Of a DNA stretch of 64,000 bases, positions 9,498 through 21,617 are shown piece after piece. The translations under genes and the position numbers were made by a program. The DNA is taken from contig JAEMWC010000129.1 in NCBI GenBank assembly GCA_016490735.1, positions 662,501 to 726,500 of the forward strand, given 5' to 3'. The notes under the pieces were generated by a model that saw only the letters and a list, made by a program, of their open reading frames with translations, had not been told where the DNA came from and ran no database searches. This DNA is from Pachyseris speciosa. Lineage: Eukaryota; Cnidaria; Anthozoa; Scleractinia; Pachyseridae. Position 1 is the first letter of the stretch. Each line of letters begins with the position of its first letter.

Positions 9498-12400
9498 ATG
9501 AACTATCCGCTGAACATCATGTTCTGCTTACTGATGTTATCGCTGCTCGCTTTGTGTTCCGCGAAGGTAAACAACAGCAGTAAGCCACCTGACAAAATGG
9601 TGAGACTAACATTGTTATGTTAAATAATAATAAAAGAAGGAACCAATAATTCAATTGGCCCCTTAGTTTTTCGCGCGTTATGTGCTTGAATGTCTATTCC
9701 CGCATAATTCACTTAAACTTAACCTCAAACATAGCGACCAATAATGTGAGCTTTTGGCTCTTATCTACGTCGCTATTCAGGTTTGTAATCATGCAATTCA
9801 GTCTTAAAAACTACTGCTTCTTTAGTGCAATATGCAGTGATAATGGTGTTCACTTAAATATTAACTGTAAGGTCGGTAAAACTGAATTAAAGTACTAAAT
9901 ACTTTATTCAACGCAGCCTCTATTGTGTTACAACGGTGGACAACCAGGCTTAAATGGTATTACTGGTATAAATGGCATCCCAGGATCCCCTGGGCCAACT
10001 GGTCGTGATGGTCGTGACGGTGCTAAGGGAGAACAAGGCAGCGCGGGAAATACTGGACCCCAGGGACCTCCTGGTGTTGGCGGACAGAAGGGAGAAGCTG
10101 GAATCCAGGGTCCGGCCGGTCAAAAAGGAGAGCGAGGAGAGAAAGGCGAAAGTGGAAGCCCAGGACCTGCTCAGCTTTCCGCGCACGCAAACTGGAAAGA
10201 ATGCGCATGGAAACAAGGGGATGGGAAAGACACAGGCGAGATTTATGTAAGCGGTGTATATTTTTAACAATACTGACAGATAATGAAGTTATGAATGACC
10301 ATCGCAGTTATAAAAAAAGACTGAAAGAAGTCTTTTCTCAGGCTTTATTTTCACTACCTATGAGTAGTTTACCATCCTTGCAATACTCGGCGCGATAACT
10401 GGTGCAACCAAGCGAAGTAAACGTGCATTAATCTTGTCGATACCAGCAGATTCGTTTGGACTAACTCTCTTCAGAATACTAATAACTTGAGTGACAGTAA
10501 TATCTCGAAGAGTGAAAACAGTGTCATGATCTTTTCTGCAATTGACAAAATTTGTCAATCTGGATAAGTCACTATTTAAATCTGGTAACTTTTCCCTAAG
10601 TTTATCGGCGATTTGTGAGAAATGAATGTTACATTCCTCATCAAGTTCACCAGGATCATCAATCACTTTGCCGTCCACTTCGAGGTTACTAACACAGGAA
10701 TTCTCAGCTGATCCATTTAACGATTTGATTGTTTTCCAGGTCGACTTGATATCATTATTGTTTTCAAAAGCGGACTGATGAAAATCACGTTTAGCTCTTC
10801 GCACCAACGTAACAGCTTTATTTCTGGCTACACGATAGTCGTCCCAACTTTTGTCCGTATTTAATCGCCTCGTAGTTTTAAGGAGGCTGTCCCTGATACG
10901 AAGCTGATTGAGTACTTGTCGAGTAATCCATGGAGCTTGATACTTATGTTTGACCTTTTTTTCTTGCCAAGGGCAGCACAAGTCTAAAGCGTCATTTTAA
11001 ATACGTTCCCAAGAGGCCACAACATCGTCAATATCATCAAAGACAAAACAGGTGTCCCAAGGAGCATTCATAAGCGTATCAATGAACTGTTCTTCATTGA
11101 AGTTTTTCATGTTTCGGTATTTGATTTTGATACTATTTGACAATTGGAGTGGAACACCTCATTACGGTATTTACGAACACAAAAAAAACAGGCAAATTGT
11201 CAGCTAATCCAATGTCACGAGTTCCAATAGCAGCAATTCGTCGAGGTTGATTAGAATAAACATGATCAAGACAAGTCCCACTGGAGGGGCGCGTAACTTC
11301 ATTAGTAAACTGTTTAAAATTCATACTGCGTAGACCTTTAACAAGGCGATGCTTATCATAATTTCTCTTATGAAGAAAGTCAATGTTTATATCTGACAGG
11401 ATAATCGTTTCTTTGTTCATTAAATGCACTTGCTCAATGTTAGCTTCCAGCTTCGCATCGTCATCCTTATGATAAGACGGAGGTCGATACATGCTGCCAA
11501 TAATAATAGATCTTTTGGACTTAAACGGGCATACCTCAAACCATAAAATCTCAAGATCTTCATTCTCCAAATCAATTCTTCGTTTTGAACAGAGGTTATT
11601 ATTTATAAAAGCAAGGAAACTACCTCCGCTCTTCGTTTTCCTGTCTCTACGGAAAGTAGAGAAAACAGGCACTGTATATAACGTACTGGGAATTAGAGGC
11701 TTCAAGAACGTTTCATTGAGAAATAGAATGTCCAATTGAGGTAAACCAGGCTTTCCCAATAAAAATAACTTTACCTGGTCAAATTTAGCGTCGGTTAAGT
11801 AATTGACATTCCACAGTCCCATTCGGATACCATTATGACCAAGACTAAGATCAAAGTAGGACGAGGAATCATCTAGCAGGCCATGATCATCTAAATCGCC
11901 TATTTTGGTCGCTTGCCACGGAGGAGCCAAAAGTATCATCCACGAAGAAAGAAAAACTTGAGTTGGAACTTGTGTCGATAGAAGAAGGCCCAGGATTTAA
12001 TGATACATCGTTCGAAAGCAGCAATAGGTTAGCAGCTAAAGCAAAACGAAGAAGCTTACGCCGAGGGCAAGTTTGATGCCAGCAGAAATCATGGAGGTTG
12101 ATTTACTTTTCTTTGACAGACCACTTGAACAATTTCCTTGCGTAGGAGCGCTAAAATCCACTGTAAATTCATCCAAGCTGTACTCCATGGTTTTATCTGG
12201 AAAACTAACTGGTTTATGGTAGATAAAGCGAAAGATAGAAAAAATGAAAAGATAAATGATGAGAGCTCGATTTAGAGCTACCAGCCGTGTGAACGCGAAA
12301 ATGATGAGGTGTGAATGAGAGTCTCGGTGACGTTTGGGAGAGGTAATTCCTGATACGTCGTATATTGTACAGTTGGAAGAACGAATAGCCAGAGATTTTT

Positions 12401-13231
12401 TAATATGCGTTGTCATTGACAGCCTGGAGCCGAACCATGAACCGAGATTCCTCGGAGGATACTAGAGGTATCGATAGCTGTAGTGGTAGCCGTAGTGGCA
12501 GTCGTAGTCGCAGTCGCTATACCCTCAGCCCCAAGTGGGGCAATACATCCTTTGAACGTTTTCTGTTCCTTTTCAAGTTATCGGGTGGTTTCAGTTATTT
12601 CTAAACTGAATATCGTTTGATAGAGGCGCCGAGTATTTTTAATTTTGATAATTGGGTCTCTAGATTTCAGCGAGATTATAGAAGTTGGTCACGTTATTTA
12701 CCATAAGATAAATTTTTTTCATTGTAAAAGCTGAAAATAAAGAGCCAAATTAAAGGTGATGAAACTTACAACAACAAAGATGATGTCGTTTAAATAAGTT
12801 GTGTCTGGTGTAAAGTTAAAAGAGAGAGGGAGTGAATATATGTTGATTTGTGGACTGTCATCTTTATGTAACAGGTTTGCGAATTTATGAAGAACTTCAC
12901 AGAAACCTCCCTCCATGTCTATTTTGCTGGCAACCTGCGGATTTACAACTGCGATGACTGTTGTACCCGTTGGTACTTCAAGTTCAATGGCGCCGAATGC
13001 AGTTCTCCAGGCTCCATTGAGGGAGTTTTCTACATGAGCAAAGGGATTGGAGACAACCTTCATCGCCACCGCCACATTGAAGGTCACTGCAACAACATTC
13101 ACAAGGGAAAGGTACGAGTGGGATTTTGGGTTGGATCCTGTAACAATGGCCACAAGCTTGCTGATGCATATACAGGCTGGAGTACAGTGTCCCGGATCTT
13201 TGTTGAGGAGGTTGCCAAAGCCCAGCAGTAA
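9498..13231 (+). CDS. CTHRC1: CTHRC1-like secreted collagen-repeat protein, copy B
   Basis: Three coding exons join in phase 0: 9498-9599, 9917-10246 and 12875-13231 (stop TAA), giving about 262 residues. Exon 1 is a signal peptide (MNYPLNIMFCLLMLSLLALC, then an NNSS glycosylation site). Exon 2 begins LCYNGG, carries about 26 uninterrupted Gly-X-Y triplets including GRDGRDG, and ends in a WKECAW motif. Exon 3 is the cysteine-rich CTHRC C-terminal domain with [28 protein letters not shown] and [12 protein letters not shown]. The collagen part is longer than the roughly 12 triplets of vertebrate CTHRC1. Vertebrate CTHRC1 is secreted, acts in matrix remodelling and modulates Wnt/planar polarity signalling; a similar extracellular role is inferred. 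Intron 2 holds an inverted LINE fragment. Donors and acceptors are canonical and I see no disabling change. Confidence 0.85.
10358..12416 (-). mobile_element. Non-LTR retrotransposon, 3'-truncated, in intron 2 of copy B
   Basis: Read on the minus strand, the element begins near 12416 with an N-terminal hydrophobic region and a 2A-like motif. Next comes an APE-type endonuclease at 11133-11939 (LFLNETFL, IIGSMYRPPSY, ILSDINIDFL, CLDHVYSN). The linker and the first RT residues follow at 10358-10981 (APWITRQVLNQL, SPNESAGIDKINARLL). The frame is broken at least three times, including near 12036, near 11940 and by the stop between 11133 and 10981. The reverse transcriptase catalytic core is absent. 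Losing the 3' half is unusual, since LINE copies are normally 5' truncated, so a later deletion or rearrangement is inferred. Confidence 0.85.
11986..12009 (-). other. 2A-like ribosome-skipping motif in the LINE
   Basis: Eight codons on the minus strand read DVSLNPGP and are preceded by the hydrophobic stretch AANLLLLSN. D-x-(E/S)-x-NPGP is the conserved end of 2A-like peptides, known from the N-termini of several non-LTR retrotransposons. A one-base frame break separates it from the upstream N-terminal frame, so it is not functional here. Confidence 0.65.
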
Positions 13232-13618
13232 AAATAATGGATATAGCCAAACTTAAAACAATTACAGTCAACCTCGTTTATCGGGACCCAATGGGACTGG
13301 TGTGAATAGTAGTCTAATAGTCCGGACAATCGAACATATGAATATTAATGAGATAAAAGTGAATTAATTAGGAAACCAAAATTTCACTCAGCAACAAACG
13401 GCAAGTCTCATCCAATCAGCGTGCCAGCGCTTAGACATTCGATGATTTAAAGGAAAACAAAGCCGTTTCAAACGCACTTTTCAGTGCCTAAATTAAAAAG
13501 AATTCAAAAGAATAGCGTTTTATATTGCGAATCTTCATCATACACTATTAACATTCATGAAACAATGGGACCAGAAGAAATGGTACCGATAATCGAAGTT
13601 CGACCGTTGTTTGTATAG
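13232..13618. other. 3' flank of copy B
   Basis: No coding exon is visible. This should hold the 3' UTR of copy B and then spacer. I did not identify a confident poly(A) signal. Confidence 0.3.
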
Positions 13619-13741
13619 GTAATCACATGATTTCGAGTGCAATTTGGGATAAATAAGCACGAGTAAATTTTTTCAAAGACTCACAAAATTGCACGAGCCC
13701 GTAGGGCGAGTGCAATTTGTCGTCTTTGAAAAAGTTTACAA

Positions 13742-13777
<36 letters not shown>

Positions 13778-13785
13778 GTGATTAC
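13619..13785. mobile_element. Foldback element
   Basis: GTAATCACATGATTTC at the left end is inverted as AAATCATGTGATTAC at the right. Inside, GTGCAATTTGG and CCAAATTGCAC, and TAAGCAC and GTGCTTA, continue the palindrome. The element abuts the next TIR element. Confidence 0.75.
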
Positions 13786-13789
13786 TTAT

Positions 13790-14482
13790 TAATAATATAC
13801 ATGAAAAAATTGCGAGATAGCTTCTTAACGTTGCAGAAGCAACGCAACGAAGCTAAGGTGAACCAAAACAACAGTTTTCTCGATGTTTTTAAAGCGTTTT
13901 TAGCTGTGAAAACTGGCTAAACAATTACAGGCTATAGCTATAAGGCTACTTTGTTTGCTAAGTGTCTATCAAGCGCTGTAATCATTACCTTCAGGCTTTC
14001 TAGTTCGTTATCTTCGCCTTGTTTGTCCTTGTTTGTTTATTAATCTCGGCGTCACTCCATCAACGGACTCGTAATTCCAATTACGTCGGTAATTCCCTTC
14101 TCTGGACACCACTGTTTCCAAACAGACAGCTAAAATACAGTGCTTTTCGCAGCCGTTTCTCCATTTTAGAGCTGTTTTGCAGCTTCTCTGCTGTTATTGC
14201 GGTCACGAAGAAAGAAAACCTGCTCAAAAAGCCAGCCATTGTTTGGGCTCGCAGAGTCGCTTGCAGCTCTTCAGACTTTGCGCCATTCAGAGGCCGCGTT
14301 TGATTGGCTCAATCGCAGCGCAATTGTTTATCAACCAATCAGAATCCTCAGTTTTTTACCTTGTTTTGCACTGTATTTCCTTTTTTCTGCACCGAATTAC
14401 CTTTTTTCTGCACCGGTGTTTCCTAAAAACTGCATTTCTCTTAGCCAATCAGAATCGAGAAATTTTTTCATGTATATTATTA
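13790..14482. mobile_element. TIR element with TAATAATATACATG termini
   Basis: The left end TAATAATATACATGAAAAAA is inverted at 14461-14482 (TTTTTTCATGTATATTATTA). The interior of about 650 bases has no recognisable transposase, so it is non-autonomous. Confidence 0.7.
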
Positions 14483-15512
14483 GCTGAGAAAAAAGGCACT
14501 AGAGACGGCTAGAAGAAGACTGGTCACAACAAAAAGTTCAAACCTCATAATTTAACCGTTTAAACAGATATGCGCAATAACGAAAACAAATGTTCGCCTT
14601 ATATGTTGATAAAGAATTAAAAATGATGCGCGTTAGATGTTCATACTTTGTTGAGTCATAAGGGCCGTTACGACATTCACGATAGATCAAAGTGGTGCCA
14701 AGAAGTACCTTATAGAAATTACGTCAGTTGTTCACTCACATTCTCGCACAAGGAACAACGGTGCAAGACGCTGTAGGGTGGTGAGTTAAGTGTAATTGCC
14801 CAAAGTTGTATTGCTTGTGGAGTGAGAGCAGGTTATTTACGAGAGTGAAGCCTTCCAACGACAACCCCTGCGCCTCAATTCCCTCTCGTGTCCAATCCTC
14901 TCACCTCTAAGAAAAGTAACCTGAAGGAACTGAACACTAGTCTTCCCCAGGAACGTGGTGGGCGGTAATGAAACGTTATCAGTGGATAACTATCTTTTGA
15001 AGAGGACTTTGTTTCGTCATTTTATATGACAATTATCAGGAAATTGTCCAAAATATAATATCCTGAAAGATTTATCAAGTAATTATACAATGAGAAATTT
15101 TGTTCCCAAGGAACAAGGAAAAGTGCGCTCGATCTCAATTCATCCACATGCGTTTTTGAAGGAAGCCTTCGCGTGTCGCTGTATATTTCCAGTGTTAACA
15201 TTTATCCACCTTGAGCGCGATAAGAATTTAGTTTTAAAGGGAGGTATGAGGGGGGGGGGGGGGGAGGGTGAAAGGGCCGGAGGGCTTTCTCCTTTTTCTA
15301 GAATAAATTCACCCCCGTTTCTTGTTTTACCGTTGAGTTGAAGCTCAAACAAAACGCAGGAACATTTATAGTATCCTACCTTCTATCCGTTTCATTTAAT
15401 TTACCCAGAATCCAAACAGTGGAAACTTTTAAAGCTTCAAAAATTGTTTGTGAGAAGGCCACACCCCCTTCCTCCACCCCGCTGGAACTAAAAAGAGATA
15501 GAGCCAATTAAC
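14483..15512. other. Intergenic, no gene seen
   Basis: No supported exon. A G-rich run lies at 15246-15272. The sequence leads into the second copy of the conserved non-coding exon. Confidence 0.35.
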
Positions 15513-15569
15513 CATTTCATCAATCGGAGCAGTGCGAATTATACTCATTAGTAAAGCCGAGAGTATTGG
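15513..15569 (+). promoter_or_regulatory. Second conserved non-coding first exon
   Basis: CATTTCATCAATCGGAGCAG through GAGTATTGG ends at the donor GTGAGTAT. It is closely similar to 5784-5833 and 16999-17048. No TATA box is obvious. It may be an alternative or relict first exon for copy C. Confidence 0.5.
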
Positions 15570-16958
15570 GTGAGTATCCAGTTATTGCATCTTATCAGTG
15601 TTCGCGTCCGTGTTGGTAACAGTGAAGGCCGGTAAAATTCACTAACACGTAGCTGTAACATAAGGAACCTTTAATCATCATGTCCAAACTAGAACTTATC
15701 CTTTACGAGTTCCTATTGCAAAGTATTTTCAATTATTAAATTTCAATAATTAGGTATAAAATAAAACAATTAATACGAAACGATATGCTCCTTTTATTGC
15801 AAAAATGTAGAGAGCAACTTATTTCCGGGTTTTATACTAATCTAAACAAAACTCCGACAGTCAAAAAGCCAAAAATGAAGCTTAAGAATGGGCATCGCTG
15901 ATTTCTCGAAGAAAACAGGACTATTTTTGATGCCTCAATACCACGCGGGTGTCGCTAAAGTCAACAAAGCACGCCTCATAATTTTGCTTTTGCAACGGTT
16001 AACTTTCTCTGCACTTTCCTTTCCATATTTTATTTTATTCTAGATTTTTTACTACTTCAAAACTTTTGTTACAAACAAGTTCTAGTTTAGCTGACTTTTG
16101 TTTCATGACGTTTTTCACCACTTAAACTGAAGCGGAATTCAGACAAGAAAGGTCCCTGATAAATATTGCTTTTTAAAAGTTACCCTTCAGGAAACTATTT
16201 CCAGCTTTGATTATGCGGTTATTGATCAAAAGGAAGTGCTTGAGGCGTGTTTAAAGGCACGCAAACGTTGACGTAATGACTCAGTTAGTTAACCAGACAA
16301 CATAACCAGGTAGCTCAAATGTAGACATGGAAAATTATCTACCTCCCCTACCTTACTTCGCCTTGATTACCTCTAAGGAAAAAAATCCACACAGTATATA
16401 TTCTTGAAGTTAGAATAATCATCTTTCTGAACAAACCACATCCCCATGCTTCTGTCTCATCGGTCATCCCTCCCTGCATAATTAAACAACAGTAGTCAGT
16501 GTTCTTGAAAATAGACTGGCAATGATAATTTTGCGTAACGTTCTAAAGAGCAACAAACTCTTTGCTACACTCCATCCGATCCCTGCATGAGAGAAGACTG
16601 GCGACGTCATGTTTTTATCGACAATTAATATATATCTCAACCAGTTATCAGTATCCCTGGGGTATATCCTAAGAAATGATATCCATTATTTTGACTCTAG
16701 TATTATCAAGACATTACCGGACCACTTTAGGAAAGAGAGATTGCGGGTTCTCCCAGCAGTACTCTAGCGTATGACCTTCCGACCTAACGACCTAATTGGG
16801 ATACTTTGCACTAAGCTACAGGAGACTCGACTGATATAATTAGGCCATTAAGTAATTCGTAATCTACTTCTGTTTCACGATTGGCAAGAACAATAAGGCT
16901 AGAATTTTAACCAACAGGAGGACTTGAAATGCTTTATGTATCCTAACTGCAGTCCTGT
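15570..16958. other. Intergenic or 5' UTR intron, no gene seen
   Basis: AT-rich DNA with no supported coding exon. The stretch after this exon is similar to that after the third copy: both contain TTTTCACCACTTAAA and a later GATCAAAA-GAAGTGC block (about 16100-16260 and 17400-17545). This indicates a tandem duplication of roughly 1.3-1.5 kb covering exon and intron. Confidence 0.45.
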
Positions 16959-17048
16959 GATTGGCTGATAAAACTATAAAGGGATTGGGCTGATTGACCA
17001 TTTCATCAATCGGAGCAGTGCAGGCTACAGTAAACATAGGAGTACTGG
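16959..17048 (+). promoter_or_regulatory. Probable copy C promoter and non-coding first exon
   Basis: GATTGGCTGAT at 16959-16969 holds an inverted CCAAT box and CTATAAA at 16974-16980 is a TATA box. The conserved exon begins at about 16999 (CATTTCATCAATCGGAGCAG) and ends at 17048 with the donor GTGAGTTG. TATA spacing of about 25 bases to the exon start is typical. The downstream partner is probably the acceptor at 18367-18369 just before the copy C start codon. Confidence 0.65.
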
Positions 17049-18383
17049 GTGAGTTGTCAGTTACTACATCAGTTTAAATTGTACTCGTTGAGAGCTGCAT
17101 AAATGCAAAGAGCAGAAATTTACAGTTTTAAAATAAGCGAAACGCTGAGTGGACAAGCGCAAACCTATAAATGAGGGCATAGTATCAGTCGTTTTTTCGC
17201 AAAGCAAACAGTTTTATTTTCGTGCATCCAATGTTAATCGGGTGCGGCTAAGCTACTGTAAGATCAGTATGTCACACCCGTCACTATTTTGTTTTGACAA
17301 GGATTTATTTTCTCTGCACTTTTCTTTCCTTATTTTACTTTAATTTTATTTTAAAACAGTTAGTTACAAACACTTTCTACTTTAGCTGGCGTTTCTTTTC
17401 ACGATCTTTTCACCACTTAAAAGCCACTTAAAGGCGGAAACCATACGAGAAAAGTCCACGATAAATATTACATTTTAGAGTCACCTCTTAGGAAACTATT
17501 TCAAGATTCGATTATTCGGTCTTTGATCAAAACGAAGTGCCTTAAGGTACTTCACTTGGCGTGTACAAAGGCACGAAAACGTTGCATTAATGAGCTTTTC
17601 AATTTACATTTTTTACATTACTTTTTTTACCCTCAGATTTTAGAGTATAGCTTGTACAGCTAATATCTCCGAGCATTTAACCATCAGGTGAGAGGTCAAC
17701 CACCACACCGGGAACTACGTCCCCTACTCTTTTCCAACAGAAAATCACTTATGAAGAGTTGTGAGACGGGGCCTACTCTTTATCGTCCTTATCCGAGAAG
17801 ACTAGAAAGTCTAACCATTTGCAGATGTTATTACAAAGGCAGCACTTTCTCCTCAATTATTTAAAGACCCTGAGTGTTGTTCAGGACGGGGTTTGAACAA
17901 GCGACCTCCCGCACGCTAGTCCGGAGCTCTACAAATGAGTTAACCGGTTGACAACGTAACAGGGTACATCAATGTAGATACGGAAAAAATGTTCAAATGT
18001 ATCAATATGTTGAGGTCATAAGACGTTACATACGTTACATGTTTACACTCGGTTTGTCAGAGTCTTTTATGAATCAGAGGATCGGATGAGTGTGGATTGC
18101 TAAACAAATGCTCTGTTCTTGTTCTTCTGTTTTCCAGCCAAAGAACAGTGTCCACGAACAAATTATTTCAATTCCTGACTTTGTAAGCCAGGAAGTGCTA
18201 TAGAACAACAACAAGGGACAACTATTTCTCTTGAGCGTTCGATATGTTTTCCCGCACTAAAGTGACTGTTAAAATTTGTTTCAACATAAATTCTAAGCGT
18301 GCGAGCGTTGCTCCATGGATGGCTTTGCACGTGCCTACAATAAGATAAGTTTTTCTTTTCTTTTTACAGAAAGCTGAATATCG
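17049..18383. other. Probable 5' UTR intron of copy C
   Basis: No coding exon is seen. The stretch ends in a clear pyrimidine tract and ACAG acceptor (18352-18369), 14 bases before the copy C ATG at 18384. Confidence 0.5.
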
Positions 18384-21300
18384 ATGGCGCCAATACAAAG
18401 GACCTCGATTTTGTGTGTGTTCCTTTTATCGCTGACATTGACTGCACTCTGCACTTCATCTAAAAACAGCAGCAGCGGTAGCGGCAAACCACAGTATATC
18501 TGGGTAAAATAATTTGCAAACTTCCTTCCTCGCAATAAAGAAAACGTCTACTAAGATAGACGTGACTGCTATCTAAACTAAGTGAAACTACGTATAATCC
18601 ATATATTCAGACCATAGAAAGTTAAACTTTGACCCATTATGACGGCGGGCTTAAATATGTGTAAACGAAAATATAAAACAAATTCAAGAAAGAACCCTTA
18701 ATTGTGCGCATAGCTTACAAAAGATAGTTTACAGTAAAAGAAACAATTAACAATTTGAAGAAGGGTACTGGCTCCCCGAAATAACTGGAAAGCTAAAAGT
18801 GCCAGAGATCCAGAATACAGGTTGAATTTACAGATTAAAAAAATTACGGGAGATTCTTTCCAACCAAAACTATCTCCACTTAGCTATTAAAATCTGTATT
18901 AGATTTGCTTCTTGGTGATCACTATTGGAAATTTCTCTAGCACAGCAGATGGCATGAGGCTGGGACATTCCATGACCCATGCTACTTTGGAGAAGGACTG
19001 GCACTAGCTAAAAAACAGTTCTTACCCTTTTTTGTGATTAACTAATGCGTCAGTTTTCAAAAATATCCGTTTTCCGTGTCATCGAAAACGTATCAATAGA
19101 TTCGCATCCATACTACCGTTTTCGCAGTGTTTTCAACTATCCACACTGATTCGTTTTCAAACGTATCTGTTTTCGGTGTCATCGAAAAAGCATCAATAGA
19201 TCGGCGTCCACACTACCGTTTTCGCAGCGTTTTCGGCTGTCCAAAATTTATACTCACGAAAACGCTAAATTAAATGACATGGTGTGACGTAGGTTAAACT
19301 ATGAAAACCAAGATAAAATTAAAAGAGCAAGGTTAAGCTCCAAAAAAAGCTATGAAATTGCTAGTAACATTGGTATAAGCGTGCTTTCATCCGCTCAGGT
19401 GGTGCGGATGACGTAAGCGTTTTCATTTCGATGCGTTTTCGGCTGTCCACACAAAACGTTTTGCGTCACCGTTTTTAAAAGCCTACGTTTTCAGCTATCC
19501 ACACCGGAAACGAGGCGTTTTCAAAACGCAAAGGCCTTCGTTTTCATCAGCGTTTTCGGGCGTTTTAGTATGGACGATAGGCGAAAACGCATCAAAACGT
19601 ATGCGTTTTCAAACGAAAATCCATTGGAGTCTGTGATGCAGTTACGTTGCGATCAAATAGAAACTTTGATTTCTTATATTAAACCACAGCCTCCCCGCTT
19701 CTGCTATGGCGGTATTCCCGGCATGCATGGAAAGCCTGGTTCCGCTGGAGTACCAGGCCGTGATGGACGGGATGGTCGTGACGGGGCAAAAGGAGATCAG
19801 GGAGACCCCGGAAAGACTGGACCTCAGGGGCCTCCTGGTGTTATGGGACCTGCCGGTTTGAATGGACGCAATGGTGCCAAAGGAGAACCGGGCCTGCAGG
19901 GTCCCCCTGGAGAAAAAGGAGAGCGAGGAAAGAGTGGAGCATCTGGACTCCCTGGGACCCCAGGTCTGATGCCTAAGAACTGGAAAGAGTGCGCCTGGAA
20001 CGACTTGAACGACGATAAAGACAACGGTCTAATCAAGGTGAGTGATTTGTTTCCAAGGGTTTAATTTTTTATCATCAAGAGCACCGGCTATACACTTGAT
20101 TTAGTTTTTTTCACATCTTCATGCAGGTGGGAAAGTAGCCCCCCATGCAGTCGTTTTTAGGTGATATACCAATCCCCTAAAAACGACTGCGTGAGAGGTT
20201 ATTGCTTTCTTTTACTAAGTATCATATGTCGCTTAGTATAGTTCAATTTCCTTTATTGAGTTTAGTAAAATTGATATATCGGTGTATCATTATCATTATT
20301 ATTGTTATTATTATTATTATTGTTATTATTATTATTATTATGAGGATTTTTTATCACACCATTGGCTGTATTGGAGGTCACGTTTTCCTAGATCATCAGG
20401 CTATTTCCCTTAGCCTTAGATGTCTAAGGTCCTTCTTAAGATTCTTGCTGTGCCCATTTACAAGCAGGCTTTCTGGAGTAGGTTGAAGATCCCAGGTGTT
20501 CCTATCTTAGCAATCCACACCATCAAGTTTTTAGTCACTGTCTCAAGTGCCCCAGCTATAACTGGGATAACAGATACACTTCTGCAATTCCACATCTTTT
20601 GTATTGCCATTTTAAAGTCCTGACAGTCATTTCTCAGCAGCTCCCCAAAGCTTAGAGACACAACACTTCCCGCGACAGGTGGGCAGTTCCAAGGACGGCC
20701 GACAACTGTACACTTCCAAAGATGTCAGGTAGATCTAGCTTCCCATACCAGGTCTTTGCGTTTTTCGAGATGCTTTGAGGTGCACCAATCACGATAGGTA
20801 TTACTGTGACTTTTGAGGCTCCATGAATCCTTCTGATTTCGAATGCTAGGTCCTGGTACCTTTCTACCTGGCTTCTCCTCCTCAGTCCTGATGACGCTCT
20901 GGTCTGCTGGCACAGTTATGTCAATAAGTGTCTATTCTTGTGTGTCTTTATGTACTAGAGTAATACCTGGCCTGTTATTGTTATTGTTATTGTTATTGTT
21001 ATTGTTATTGTTATTGTTATTGTTATTGTTATTGTTATTGTTATTGTTGTTGTAGTTTTTGTTATTGTTATTGTTATTGAATTTTTAATTCACAGACTTC
21101 GCTGGTGTTCTTTTCGTGCATCGGCCAGATGCAAACCATGCACCTGGGGCATCAGTCACTATTTGAAGTCATTCATTCTGTTCATACATTAAGAACCTTC
21201 CCGAGGATTCGTGCAGATCCCAGCATACTGATCTTTTGAGTCTCTGTCACAGTAGCTCTCTCTGATACTCTCTTGATGTTTTCTACCATCCCCTTTTTTA

Positions 21301-21549
21301 CTGTACCAAACGCACCAACAAGCACAGGGATCACTTCGATTTTCATCTGCCACATTCTCTGTATTTCTAATTCCAGCTCTTTGTACTTGCTCTTCTTTTC
21401 TATTTCTTTCAGTGCGATGTTTCTGTCTGATAGAATAGTCATATCAATCATTTTGCAGGTGGAGTTCACTGAATCTTTAACAATGATGTCTGGTTTGTTC
21501 GCTGTTATAGTTCTATCAGTATTGGCTGGCATGTCCCACAAGGTGGTGA

Positions 21550-21617
<68 letters not shown>

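Noticed and set aside
19570..19689. Upstream extension of the copy C collagen frame to 19570
   Set aside because: The extra residues derive from the CGTTTTC repeat. The pyrimidine tract and CAG at 19687-19689 define the exon start, and alignment with copies D and F begins there.
20972..21055. Leucine-repeat and asparagine-repeat frames around 21.0 and 21.6 kb
   Set aside because: They arise from the TTATTG and ATT microsatellites read on either strand.
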